NCBI RefSeq assembly: GCF_036323735.1
Contig: NC_086038.1
Span: 23,406,501 to 23,470,500, forward strand
DNA: 64,000 bases
Direction: 5' to 3'
DNA from: Rattus norvegicus
Lineage: Eukaryota; Chordata; Mammalia; Rodentia; Muridae
Position 1 is the first letter of the stretch, and each line of letters starts with the position of its first letter. The position numbers and the translations under genes are program-made. The notes beneath the pieces were generated by a model that was not told where the DNA came from, did no database searches, and was given only the letters and a program-made list of their open reading frames with translations. Of this stretch, positions 11,285 through 23,260 are shown in pieces.

Positions 11285-11850
11285 TGCATTTTTTATTTAC
11301 ATTCTAAATGTTATCCCATTTCCTGGTTTCCCCTCCAGAAACCTGTTATCCCACCCACCCTGCTTCTATAAGGGTGCTCCCTCACCCACCCACTCATTCC
11401 CTCCCACCTTCCTGCCCTGACATTCCCCTACACTGGGACTTCAAGCCTTGACAGGACATTGATGCTTGACAAGGTCATCCTCTGCTATACATGCAGATGG
11501 AGCTAGAGGTCCATCCCTGTATTCTCGTGGGATGATGGTTTAGCCCACGGGAGCTCTGGGGTGTCTTGTTGGTTGATACTGTGATCTTCCTATGGGGGTT
11601 GAAAACCCTTTCAGCTCCTTCAGTCCTTTCTCTGACTCCTCCATTGGGGACCTAGTCCTCAGTTCAATGGTTGGCTGTGAGCATCCACCTCTGTATTTGT
11701 AAGGCTCTAGCAGAGCCTCTCAGTAGACATTTATGTCAGGCTCCTGTCAACACGTACTTCTTGGCATCTGCAATATTGTCTGGGTTTGGTGACTGTATAT
11801 GGGATACATCCCCATGTGGGACAGTCTCTGGATTTCTTTCTTTCTTTTTT
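11285..11850 (-). mobile_element. L1 3' UTR fragment
   Basis: The reverse complement of an L1 3' UTR: 'ttatttacattctaaatgtt', C-rich blocks, 'cattcccctacactgggact', 'aaggtcatcctctgctatac', then 'gggagctctggggtgtcttg', 'ttgatactgtgatcttccta' and 'cagttcaatggttggctgtg'. It is 5'-truncated near 11850 at a TTTC-rich stretch. It faces the plus-strand L1 at 10420-11105 tail to tail. The 11671-11974 frames are shadows. Confidence 0.88.
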
Positions 11851-14329
11851 AATTGCTTCCCAAAAACTATGCTCCAGAGAATTTGGCTGTGAACGGAAGA
11901 ACACCAGGGTCCTTGAGAATGTATACTTATCATTCACTAACTCTAGCAGTTTTATTTTGAAAACACCAAACTAAAACAATGGTAATCAACTGCACCTTCC
12001 TTTTTCTGGATTGCACTTTGTCACCTATGCCTTCATTTCACCAGAAGGAAATCCTCCAAGATAACTGGTCTTTTTTACTGTTCCCCCAAGAACCACTGGT
12101 AGGAAGCCTCTTCTAAGGAGCACATCTTTTCGTGGGAAGAATAAGTCATCAGAACACCAACTCCCATCACCCCTTGGTTCAGGAGGCCCACACAGTTCGC
12201 AGATCCTCTCGTTGGCCTTAACTTCATGGCCAGATTCAGTCCTGCTCAATTAATTTGATGCTCTGGTAGTGACACGGGAAGTGCTTTCTTGCTAACCACC
12301 ACCTTTCTAGGGCTATGAGGAGAAACTTAAAACTGTCATTTTTCTCATGCTATTTATACATTGTGCCGTTGCCTTTGGATCTTTACTGAGAGGAAAGAAT
12401 GTGTAAGAATCTCCTTCAAAACTCCACTCAAAACCTGAGATGAAACTTCGTACAATCTCCTCCTCACAACTACCTGGTGAACTCATTAGCTCATCTATTT
12501 CTACCCGGGGATTATAATGAGAGAGTAGGCCAATAATGCTTCTTTTTGCATGAAAACACAAAATGATGAGCTTACCATTCTTTGCTATGAGATTCTGCTT
12601 TTCTACCTATTTCTACATGGATGAGAAAACTGACAAGTACTAATAATGCATGCATGTGCTATTAGTCAACCTATATGATCCATTTATATCCATAGATATT
12701 ATGAACCATGGTTTTTATTACACAAAGCATTTCTCCTTGAGAAATCATCCTTCTTTCACGGTTTCCAAATCCCCACTGTGAAATGCGAAAGCTAGTTTTT
12801 AATGTTTTTTTTTCCCTCCCTGCACATTTTAGTATGGCGCCTTCCATAGCAAGAACCAATTAATCATTCTTACTGAATAAAAAAGGACAATAGGCAAGAA
12901 AAATGATTGTGAGCGAAAATGAAACATGTCACAATATAAAAAGATCCTCAGTTTAAAATGAAAATTGCTGAAGAAAATAAACCCAAAGACAAAAGGCTTC
13001 GCCTTCCAGGTGCCAGCATAGTTGTGGTAGCTGGGGGCCTCCAGAGCCTCAGAGCCAAAAGCAGAAAGAGATTTATTATAGGCAATTGGCTGGCTCTGTT
13101 ATGGAGTCTATGGAGTCCTGGACCTGCCATCTACAAACTAGAGATCCAAGAGACGTGGTATTGTTGTTCTATCCATGTTTAAGTTCAGGAGAACATACAT
13201 TTGCAGGAACAGCAATTTTCTAACGAGTCATTATACACAACAGTGAAAAACATTCCTTTCTCTTCTACCCCTTAATTCCAGGACCTGGGAACCCTTGTGG
13301 GAAAACATGTCCATGTGAAATGTTGGTTCAGCACAGGTAGTCTCAGAGAAGACATAAACCAAATCAGCAAAGCACTGTCACTCAGATGGGACTGTAAGTC
13401 AGTTCTCAAGTGCTTTGCCTTCTGACAAGCTGTCTGTTGGAAGATGCAGAGAACATGACCAGATATAGGGAACATGATCAAATGAGAGGAGCCTAATGAT
13501 GCCCAAAACTCATAATGAGATATAGGTAGAATGATAGAACATCTGGGGCATGAGAAGCATGTGCCAAGTTTTACACTACTTTGGTTCTGAAATGAGTTAT
13601 GTGACCATATTGAATGCCGCATGGAGAACCATGACGATAGATGATATCATAAAGGCAGTTTGCACAGAAGCATTGTGTGCAATGTCCATCCATTATCCAG
13701 AATAAATGCTTACACCGGTAGAAATAGAACACATCCACTTCCCAGATAAAACTGATTTACCATAATCATCTTCCCCTGTAGCTGGCAGATTTCTCCAGAC
13801 AACAGTGCCTGGTATAGGATACAGGGCTGAGCTTGTAGTAGGGGCTATTCCAGGTTGACTACAGTAAGTCAAAGACCATGTCTCTAAGCGTACACATAAA
13901 CTCCACTGTGGTTACAACTGACCACTTGGCTCACGAGATCATTACCTAATTACATGGAATTTTGCAGAAATAAAGAGAGCAGGTTGTCCTATTCTCTTGG
14001 CTGCAGAAATCTTCCTCTGCCAACATGAATGTCCACATGTTGTACAGATATCTTCACTACTTTCTTATCTTTCAGAAAAGTCAATGGGATTCTCAAATTT
14101 CATTAGCACCAATTTCCCATTTTTATTCTTCCAAACCACTAGACACAGCTCAGAATTTGTATAGACTTAAAATCCAGGCATCTCTCCTCTTCAGCCAACT
14201 GAATAGAGTTGCCCTTCCTGAGTTCTGGAGTGTGGTGTGTTTGTCTTTCCCCTCACTTCAGATATATCCCATTGGATATTTGTGTTTCATGTAAAAACAT
14301 CTGTAATTGAGCCTGATTTTTCTCTTCAT
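11851..14329. other. Unassigned, mostly non-repeat sequence
   Basis: About 2.5 kb in which I recognise no gene or mobile element. The longest frame (13272-13622 minus, 116 residues) has no recognisable domain and no splice or promoter context I can support. Composition at 12000-12560 and 13000-13130 is less AT-rich than the surroundings. Confidence 0.35.
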
Positions 14330-14731
14330 AGTGCCACTGGCCATAAGACATTACCCATGAAGCTGTAAATGTAGATCAGAAAAAGCAGAACAGCAGGGAC
14401 ATATACTGAGGCATTGGAAACCTTCAATATGCATCTCTTACCTACGTTCTCAGAACCTGCTTGGGTCAAATCAACCTAATTTCCCTTCTTAATGATAGAT
14501 GGATGTCATGAAATCCAATTTTATGACTTAATGGGACATTTGACAATTCAGGATGGACCACTGAGGTTTCACCATAGCATGGTGAGTCATAATTAAGCAC
14601 ACATTATCTACTAAGGTCCAATAAGAAGTAATTGAGTCAAGGTCATTGACTAACAGGGCAAAAGTCAAAGATGGACCAAGGAAAGCTAAATGTATGACCT
14701 ATGCGTGAACAGCACTTCTTAAGCAGCAGTG
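14330..14731. other. Unassigned sequence, possible conserved element
   Basis: No repeat is recognised. Words such as 'gtgagtcataattaagc' (14581-14597) and 'aagtaattgagtcaaggtca' (14627-14646) look like clustered AP-1/homeodomain sites. Speculative. Confidence 0.25.
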
Positions 14732-14788
14732 ATCATCATCATCTTCACCATCATCACCACCACCATCACCATCATCATCATCATCACT
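14732..14788. repeat. (CAT/CAC)n trinucleotide repeat
   Basis: About 18 CAT or CAC triplets with a few variants. Confidence 0.92.
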
Positions 14789-15069
14789 GGGGTTGTACCA
14801 GAGAGCCAGATACAGGGCCTGTGGGCTTCCCATTGGTGCTATCTACCACATACCCAGAGAACTAAGCAACCTCAAAAAAATTAGTGGAGGATTTGCAGAA
14901 GCCTGACTATACTTCCCATAAAAGCCTTCAAATAAAGCTCAGCAGAGAAACCTCTATGGGTTCTCTGATCTTTTGAACACAATTACTTTGCTTACTCAGT
15001 GTCCCTGCCCTTTATGTCTCATCCATGTGAAAGAAAACAAACTCCAGAGACCTTGGGGCACGGACTGTT

Positions 15070-18000
15070 GATTTTTTTCCTAATTCTTCTTTTGTTTCAT
15101 TTTGTTTTTTAATTTGTTTACAATCCAGCTATCTAGCCCATTGCCCTCCATCCTGGTTCCCCCTTCCACAGTTCCTCATCCTTCCCTTCTACCCCATTTC
15201 CAAGAGGATGTTCCCTATCCCCACAAGCCACTCTACTGGAACCTCAAGTCTCTCTAGGCATATCTTCTCCAACTGAGGCCAGACCAGACAGTCCTCTGCT
15301 TTCCAGTCAGACCAGCTCCTGAATGCTGGCTGTTTTGGGGCTCAGTGTCTCTAAGTTCATGGGGATCCAGAAAGGTTGAGACTGCTGGTCTCCCTATGCA
15401 GTTGCCCTCCTCTTCAGTTTCTTTCAGAAGAAAATTCAACATTAGGGGTCTCCAACTTCAGTCCAATGGTTAGCTGTAATTGTAAGTATCTGTGTCTGTC
15501 TCAGTCAGTTGCTTGTTGGGACTCTTGGAGAAAAAGTTGTGCTAGGCTCCTGTCTCTAAGCAAACTATAGCATCAGTAAAGTGTTAAGTTGGAGCCTGTC
15601 ACTGGACCTCCTTTCCCTCAGTCTCTTCTCCATTTTTGTCCCTGCAGTTCTTTTATAGGAACAATGCTGTCAGAAATTTTGACTGTGGGATGGTAACCCC
15701 ATCCCTCCACTTGAAGCCCTGTCTATCTTCTGGAGGTGGATTCTCTCCACCATTGGGTATTTTATCAACTGTTACTCCCATTGAGTCCTGAGAGTATCTC
15801 ACCTCCAAGGTGCCTGATATTTTCTACAGGGTCTCTCCATTTCCCACTCCCGAGGTTATGTACTTCTCTTCATTGTGCTGGACTTCTGGCATCAATATTG
15901 TTTCCCCTAGCCCAGCCAATTCCTGTTCCTGTTCCAATTTTCTCCTCCCCAATCCCATGAAGGTCCCTCCCTCCTTTTGTCTCCAGAGACTATTTACTTT
16001 CTCCTTCTACATGGTGTTGAAGTATCCTACTTGGGCCTTTCTGCTTGTTAAACTTCTCAAGTTTTGTGGGTTGTACCCTAGGTATTCTGTACTTTTTGGT
16101 TAATATTCTCTAATCAGTGAGTACATATCATGCATGTTCTGTCTATGTTGCCTCACTCAGAATGGTATTTTCTAGTTCTATTTGTTTGACAACAAAACTC
16201 ATGATGCCCTTATTCTTAATAGCTGAATAGTATTCCATTATGTAAATGGACTACAATGTTTGTATCCATTCTTTCTTTGAGGGACATCTGGGTTTTCCAA
16301 CTTCTGGCTATTATAAATGAACATAGTGGTATGTTCTTGTGGTATGGTGGAGCATCTTTTGAGCATATCCCCAGGAGTGGTATAGCTGGGTCTTCAGGTA
16401 GAGCTATTTCCAGTTAAGGAACCTCCAGATTGATTTCCAGAGTGGTTGTACCACTTTATAATCCCATGAGCAGTAGAGAAGTGTTCTTCTTTCTCCATAT
16501 CCTCTCAAGCATGTATTGTCACTTGAGTTTTGATCTTTGCCATTGTGATTGGTGTGAGATGAAATCTTAGGGTGATTTTGTTTTGCATTTCCCTGGTGAC
16601 TAAGGACTTTGAATATTTCTTTAAATGCTTCTCTGCCATTCAAGACGTAAAATCTTCTGTTTAGCCCTGTGCCCCATTTTTCAATCGGGCTATTTTATTT
16701 ATATTTTTTGGAGGTTAGCTATTTGAATTCTTTAAGTATTTTGAATATTAGCCCTATGTTGAATGTGAGGTTACTGAATTTTTCCCTATCTGTAGGTTGC
16801 TAATTTCTCCTATTGACTGAGTCTTTTCCTATAGAATCTTTTTAGTTTCATGAGGTCCCATTTATCGATTCTTGATCTTGGAGCCTGAGTCATTAGTGTT
16901 CTGTTCAGGAAATTTCTCTGTGCCAATGAGTTTGTGTTTTTTTCCTACTTTATCTTCTATTGTACTGAGCACATTTGGTTTTACATTAAGATCCTTAGTC
17001 CACTTGGATTTGAGCATTGTACAAGGCAGTAAATATGGATCTATTTTCATTTTTCTACATACAGACTGACAGTTACACCTGCACCATTTATTGAAGATGT
17101 GTAATTTTTCCATTGTATGCTTTTGGCTTCTTTGTCAAAGATCAAGTGTCCACAAATGTGTGGGTCTTCTATTCCATTGATCAACCTGTCTGATTCTGTA
17201 CAAATACCATGCAATTTTTATCACTATTGTTCTGTAGCATATCTTGAAGTCAGAGATGGTGATTTCCCCAGAAGTTGTTTTATTGTTAAGAATTTTTTTA
17301 CTACCCTAAGAATTTTAAGGTTTTTTGGTTTTTGTTTTTCCATGTGAAATTGAGAATTGCTCTTTCCATGTCTGTGAAGAGTTGTATAGGAAGTTTGATG
17401 GGGATTGCATTGAAACTGTAGATTACTTTTGGCAAGATGGCCATTTTTACAATATTAATCCTGCCAATTCATGAGCATGGGAGATCTTTCCATCTTCTGA
17501 GGTCTTCTTTGACTTCTTTCTTCAGAGACTTGAGGTTCTTGTCATATATATATAATTCACTTGCTTCATTAGAGTTATGCCAAGATATTTTATACTATTC
17601 ATGACCATTGTAAAGGCTGTTTCTTCCTTAATTTCTTTCTCAGCCTACTCATCCTTTGTGTAGAGAAAGGCTACTAATTTGTTTGAATTAATTTTATATC
17701 GAGAAGTTGTTTACCAGGTGTAGAAGTTCTCTGGTAGATTTTTTTAGAGTTGTTCATGTATACTATCATGTCATCAACAAATAGTGATATCTTCTGATTT
17801 GGATTCCTTTGGTCTCCCTTTGTTGTCCATTTGCTCTAGCTAGAACTTCAAGTACTATATTGAATAAACAGAGAGAAAGTCACCCGCCTTGTCTTGTCCC
17901 TGATTTTAGTGGGATTGTTTCAAGTATCTCTCCATTTAATTTGATACTGTATCTTGGTTTGCTGAATATAGCTTTTATTGTGTTTAGGTATGGGCCTTGA

Positions 18001-18240
18001 ATTCCTAATCTCTCTAATACTTTTAACATGAAGGTGTGTCCTGAGTCCTGGATCCACTGGGCTCTTCAGAGGTCCCAGTTACTGTGCTTATTTGTACAGG
18101 TGTCTCACCTGTTGCCCTGGTTACAGCAGATCTCCTGGGAGACTTGCAGACTTTGGAATGTTGAGAGGGACAGAGACACCTATCTGCCCTGGTAGAGGTG
18201 CAGACCAGAATCCACGGCTGATTTCTTTAACCATTTAGTC
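15070..18240 (-). mobile_element. Old L1 with ORF2 3' half, probably internally deleted
   Basis: The 3' end is at 15070-15120 (T-rich on the plus strand). The 3' UTR runs to about 16140: C-rich blocks, 'tgtctctaagttcatgggga', 'caatggttagctgtaattgt' and the 'cttctacatggtgttgaagt' block. From 16140 to about 18033 the sequence tracks ORF2 in reverse complement, colinear with 57300-59250 of the full-length copy. At about 18033, after 'cttttaacatgaagg', the match stops and is followed by 200 bases that look like a rodent L1 5' UTR ('ctcctgggagacttgcagac'). ORF1 and the 5' half of ORF2 would then be missing. The 5' UTR identification is inference. Confidence 0.85.
16140..18033 (-). pseudogene. L1 ORF2 remnant (RT to C-terminus)
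   Basis: Decayed coding sequence for the reverse transcriptase and C-terminal region of ORF2p. Segments such as the complement of 'catgaggtcccatttatcga', 'ccacttggatttgagcattg' and 'gccattttacaatattaat' align by eye with the full-length L1 at 57300-59250. Multiple frameshifts leave only short frames (16404-16643 and 16862-17113 on the minus strand). It encodes no working product. Confidence 0.85.
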
Positions 18241-19274
18241 TCCTGGTAAAGTTCATCTCATCTGAGGAAGGCCTTAAAACTCTCAAAGACTTGTATTAAT
18301 GTTGTATCTAATAATTACAGATAAATTGATTTATATGGATTCAGTTGGACTTAAATAATCACAATGTTAACAGACTCTTCATTTCATTTGCCTTTTGAAG
18401 TTACTTATCAAAATAGGAACTAAACATACTGGGAAGCAATGCTGAGAGACACAACCTTTCAAAACTCTAGTGTCTTTGAATCCCTCTTTGAAGCATCTCA
18501 CCAAAATGAAATAAATGTCTTATACATGCATTTTCACTTTATACTTACAGAATATGTCTTTACATATATCTGTGTCAAGAGACAGTTTTGCTTTGTGTGT
18601 CTTGAGTGTTATACTATCATACAGATAGTGAAAATACGTTTTGAGATTAATCATATTTAATATATGCCAGGTTTATTTTGTTTTATGCGCTCACTCAGGT
18701 GGACAGATGTTGGACAATCTTCAAATGTATTCTTATATGACCTGCATATTATCCTTTTGGATAACATTTCTGTTGTGTCTTTTTCATAAAGAAAAATTAA
18801 GTTTCATAAGCAAAATATTATATTTTCAATTTTCAGGGAAAACATTTTTATATATACTTTAGATAAATAATGACAAATTTCTTGTAATCTTATTAATCTT
18901 GTTTTAGACCTTTTGTATCTCTTACAACTGTGATGAACATTTAAAATTTAATTATGAGTTTACCTCCTTTTCTTTGTATTTAGTATTATTGTCTGTGTCA
19001 ATATTTGATCCAACATTAGTCAATATCAATGAAAATAACTCTTCTTTTTACATACAATAGGGAAATAACTGTTCATCAGGTCAACCTGATTTCTATAGAA
19101 ATGCCTTTTCATTGCTGTTGTAGTAAGATATTAATCATCTCACATAGATTTTTTTTTTACCTTTGATCAAGTTTTCCTCCAAAAACATCATTCTAGCCAT
19201 CAGAATTACTTGAATTTCTATGCTCATTTTTCTTACCTCTATAAGATCCAGATTTAGGGAATTTTCTTGGTGAT
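18241..19274. other. AT-rich unassigned sequence
   Basis: About 1 kb, strongly AT-rich, without a recognisable element. The frames at 18439-18862 are unsupported. Confidence 0.4.
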
Positions 19275-19545
19275 TGATGGTGGAATATCAGTTCATTGTG
19301 GGTATTTCTATCCATGGACGAATGGTCTTGTGTTCTATAAGAAAGCTCATTGAACAAGCCATGATGCCTAGCATAGAAAGGAACAACCAACCCACGGCCT
19401 CTGCATCACCTCCTGCCTCTCTGTTCTGGCTTTCTTCAATGACAAGCAATATATGGAAGTATAAGCCAAATAAACTTTTTCCTCCCCAACTTGTGTTTTC
19501 ATTATGGCATTTCATCATAACAATAGATGTTGTGGTTTGCCCTGA
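19275..19545 (+). repeat. Common rodent interspersed repeat (family X), partial
   Basis: Contains 'gtgttctataagaaagctca', 'gaacaagccatgatgcctag', 'cctctgcatcacctcctgcc', 'ggaagtataagccaaataaa' and 'ttatggcatttcatcataac'. This is the 3' two-thirds of the repeat seen whole at 696-1080. The short frames overlapping it are not genes. Confidence 0.65.
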
Positions 19546-19569
19546 AGTTACTGTATTTTGATGCTAATT

Positions 19570-20070
19570 CCACTGCCCCTAGGACAGCTGCCTAGTCACT
19601 ACTCAGAACTCAGGTGACTTCACCAGAATCACCTCCCCATTGAATTTGTAAAGTACAGGCGAGGGGCAGGTACAGGAGAGGAGGAGACCTGTCATTGGAG
19701 GAGAAGGAAGGATGGGCGGGAGAGAAGTTTGAAGGAAGAGGAGGAGACTAGAACAGAAAGGAGACAGGAAGAGTAGAGGGTGAGAAGCCATGGCAGGTGA
19801 TGTTAAGATTCTGCTCTGTGTATTTACAGGTTGTTATCAATGTTCCTAAGGGATGGATGGTACCGGGCTTTGTATGTTTAAATGGGCAATTATATCTTAT
19901 CAATTGGATCTAAGATTATTGTGTTGTGTGTTCTTTTAAGTGACAGTTTGAGTGTAGGAAAGTGTGCGGCGCCTGGAGACACTTGGCTGCTGAGGAGTTG
20001 GGATGTGTTTCCGCCATGATATCCAGCAGATATCTTGGGGCACTGCGGTGTGGACCAAGATGGGTAAAAG
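19570..20070 (+). repeat. LTR-like rodent repeat, copy 1 of 3
   Basis: Includes a purine-rich block (19650-19790), then 'ccatggcaggtgatgttaag', 'gggcaattatatcttatcaa', 'ttggatctaagattattgtg' and a 'ctggagacacttggctgctg' end region. The central order is shared with 22640-23260 and 55130-55700, all on the plus strand. It may be a solo LTR or medium-copy rodent repeat. I cannot name the family or find clear TG...CA ends. Confidence 0.5.
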
Positions 20071-20501
20071 ACAACCCATACTTTTTTATTTTTATATTTT
20101 TACAATGACAAATAGAAACCTTAACAAATACAATATCCCCCAACAATACTTTGCCAAGCATTTAATTTGTGGATTTTACTTCAATAGATATTCATTAAAT
20201 ACCACATTTGTTTAATTTGAATTTCTTTTTCATAATGCTTTGTTAAGATGCTTAGAATCTGTCATTTTACTTATGATTAAAACTACCTTAAATGCTATTA
20301 GGAACTACTATTTAACTGTTTTTTTCATGTCCTAATTATATAACTGTAATAATTAGAACAAGGATAAGGGCATTAATGATTCAATGAGCAGAAACATCCT
20401 TGGAAAAAGAGACCAATATTTCTTTTTAATTTGTTTTATTTTGCATACATTATTATTTATTTTCTCTCACTATCTCCCTCTCCCTACCTTTACCCCCCCA
20501 C
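20071..20501. other. AT-rich unassigned sequence
   Basis: No recognisable gene or element. Confidence 0.4.
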
Positions 20502-20510
20502 TGTGTGTGT

Positions 20511-20560
<50 letters not shown>
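20502..20560. repeat. (TG)n microsatellite
   Basis: About 29 TG units with one TATG interruption. The frame at 20384-20626 is a translation of this tract. Confidence 0.97.
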
Positions 20561-20564
<4 letters not shown>

Positions 20565-20754
20565 TCACATGTATGGTCATAGCACCATTTTTGGAATCAA
20601 TTTTGGGTAATAACTATTCATCCTGAGAGTAAAAATCATGTCTTCAAGATTGCATGTCCAGTGGACCAGTATTTTTATGCACTGAGCCCACTGGCCAGAC
20701 CTCAATAATTATAATTTAGAATATATCAATAACTGTCCTAGCTCTGATTTTGAA

Positions 20755-20756
<2 letters not shown>

Positions 20757-20803
<47 letters not shown>
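20757..20803. repeat. (TA)n microsatellite
   Basis: About 23 uninterrupted AT units; a potential cruciform-forming tract. Confidence 0.97.
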
Positions 20804-20805
<2 letters not shown>

Positions 20806-21219
20806 GTCACAGTGATTTGTGAGCCCTTCTAACATAAATATTTTAAGTTCTTTGGAAATAGTGCTTGCCTCATTGTAAGCAACTAATAAATCCAGTGGTT
20901 TATGTATCTGTAGTTTGGAGAGCATATGGTTTGTGGCAAGTATGAGCTTGATTCAGAGATATTACATACATTTTCTATAATGGGACACTGAAAGACTTAC
21001 AGTACCCTAAATTCATAAAGAATTTTGTAGTCTTAGAGGGCCATCTATCAGTCCTTAACTACTTCACAAGACTGGCTTGATAATCCCTTCTCTGTGAATT
21101 CTAACAGCAGCCATGATAGTTTTATGAATGGATACTAAACAATGTTATGAGGAAAAATTTAGAATCAATAATGTGAGTAAAAATTAAATAAATCTTTAAA
21201 AATGACTGTAAGAACCACT

Positions 21220-21221
<2 letters not shown>

Positions 21222-21272
<51 letters not shown>

Positions 21273-21480
21273 TATCACTAAGTACATTTGCTTATTCATT
21301 TTAATTTCATGTATTTGAGAGGCTGCCCATATGTATGTGTGTGCACCAGATGTGTGTCTGGTGCCAATGGAGGCTGCAATACAGTGTTGGATTCCCTATA
21401 ACTGAAGTCATGAAAGGCTATAAGTGTGCTGGGAACCAAGTTCTATCTGCTCAAAGAATGGACAGTGCTTTTAACCTCCT
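21222..21480 (-). mobile_element. B3-type SINE with (TA)n tail
   Basis: On the plus strand: 'gtgtgcaccagatgtgtgtc', 'tggtgccaatggaggctgca', 'ttggattccctataactgaa', 'gtgtgctgggaaccaagttc', 'cagtgcttttaacctcc'. This is the reverse complement of a diverged B3-like SINE. The adjacent (TA)n tract at 21222-21269 lies where its A-rich tail would be and probably grew from it. Confidence 0.75.
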
Positions 21481-22639
21481 TCCCCTCATTATGCAGTCTT
21501 TATTACCACGAGTGAAGTGAAGGAATTCTAATCTTAAATATCTTTTCTGTTTTCCTTGATGTATGTTGGTTCTCCTGACAATTTTGAAAAAAGCAAATGA
21601 TTAATGTGAATTATGTAAAGAAAAATAAAGCACTACAATATTATAATGTGTTCTTTAAAAAAGGAATGTGGAAATTTATCAAATCAAGTACAGTAAAAAT
21701 CTTTTGAAATCTGAGAAATAATTAGTGTCACTCAGAGATAATCTGTAGGAGCCAAGATAATTTCTAATTAATAATTGACACTCAGTAGCAGTAGATACAT
21801 TAAATATATGAATTTTGGAATATGACTGAACCCAGAAGAAGAATATTTTGACTTTCAAAGAGTAATTTCTGTCAAGATTTATTATCTTTGAGTAAATCAA
21901 TGAAGGAATTTTATTGTAGATTTAAGAAAAATGATTACATAAATATGATGCCAGTTCTTGACAGATTTACTTTTAAGACATTTTGCTTTCCGCTAATTGT
22001 CTTGTGTTTACCTAAGGGCTGTGTTTGAAGGCCATCAGAGTGACTGATTATTCTGATATGCACACACAGTCAGCTCATTTATGCATATTAATGCTAGAAT
22101 GAAATAAATTCTGTCAGTGCTATAGGCAAATTGTATGATCAAAAGAAATTGCAAAGAAGATTTTTTTCTGATCACATGAGTATGTTTTTCCTGTCTATTT
22201 CATTCTTTGTCTGTAGGCAAGTATCAGAAATGTCATTTTGCAGGTGGTTTCTCTCCCCCTGCTAATGGTTTTTCTAAACACTCTGTAATCAAATGTTACA
22301 GAACTCCATACATGTTATTTCTATTGTCTTGCTAACTCTACTATATTTACATGTCCTTCCTTTGTTAAGAATTAAATATAACATAATATAACATAATATA
22401 ACATAAATATATTGTTGTTGTTTGATTGTTTTTTTTAACCATGTCTTATTAAAATTTAGTGCTGGATCAAAATATTCTTTATTAATTAAATACTAATTAT
22501 ATTCATCAGATTCTCTTCTTGTTGATAAAGGAGCATTTCCATCAAAATCAAGCTCGGCAAACTCCAGCATTTATTTGGGCTTACTTGCAGAGCTTTAGTG
22601 AGGCATTACTTAGAACTTCGATAAAGCAAAAGCAGATGT
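21481..22639. other. Non-repeat AT-rich stretch with a candidate conserved element
   Basis: I recognise no mobile element. Bases 21940-22160 contain 'ctttccgctaattgtcttgt', 'gtgactgattattctgatat' and 'atttatgcatattaatgcta', a dense cluster of homeodomain- and octamer-like words. A short 10-bp tandem (ATAACATAAT, about 22378-22406) is also present. Confidence 0.35.
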
Positions 22640-23260
22640 GCTACCCTGTATATTGTTGTCTTTCTCAGGTGAGGGATGGCACAAGTTAAGGCCAGGCCTG
22701 TGTTTGGGCAGTGAAAATGGGGGGGGGGGCACAGAGTTTTGAAGGTAGGGGAGAGAGAGGAAAAGAAAAACAGCAAGGCAAGACGGAAGATGGTGACGGT
22801 AATTTGCTGTGCGGCTTTGATGAACCAGAGGTAGTTATGAATATCATATAAAGGATGGATTATTATAGGACAGTTTGTCTTGTCTAGGTGGGCAAATTCT
22901 ATCAATTCAATTGACTCTGAGTTTATTGTGTGGATGTTTTGTGGAGTGTAAATTTACTGAGATAAATTACTGAGATATATCTGATTGTTAAATTACAAGC
23001 ATATTGAGTTTTGATTTTAATGGGTACCTGGGACATGTGACTTTAACCACATGGGGAAGTTGATGGGAATGTGAGCAGAGTTCAGCAGCAGACAGCAAGG
23101 AGGGCTGCCACCACTGAGATCAGAGAATAGCTAGAGGTAGCGGGCATGGTGCCCTAGAACCAGCTGACACTGAGATGAATATATGCCGCTAATGCCATAT
23201 GCCTTGATGATGCCAGCTAGTGAGGGTTTGTGGATAATTATACTATTTACGACAACAGCA
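22640..23260 (+). repeat. LTR-like rodent repeat, copy 2 of 3
   Basis: Starts near 'tcaggtgagggatggcacaa', then an approximately 11-G run (22719-22730) and a purine-rich block, 'cttgtctaggtgggcaaatt', 'gactctgagtttattgtgtg' and 'cattgagttttgattttaat'-like sequence. It ends with 'agctgacactgagatgaata' and 'tgatgccagctagtgagg'. The same order is seen at 55130-55700, and the central part also at 19800-19950. Confidence 0.55.

Noticed and set aside
10420..11850. Tail-to-tail L1s as a long inverted repeat
   Set aside because: The two 3' UTRs belong to clearly different, diverged types, so a stable hairpin is unlikely.
13000..13130. Less AT-rich block with opposing frames (12948-13182), possible exon
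   Set aside because: No conserved protein, no convincing splice signals in a consistent frame.
13272..13622. 116-residue open frame on the minus strand
   Set aside because: No recognisable domain, no plausible splice or promoter context, and a length expected by chance in 64 kb read in six frames.
20757..21269. Pair of (TA)n tracts as a possible origin or matrix attachment region
   Set aside because: Simple dinucleotide expansion explains them; no further signals were seen.
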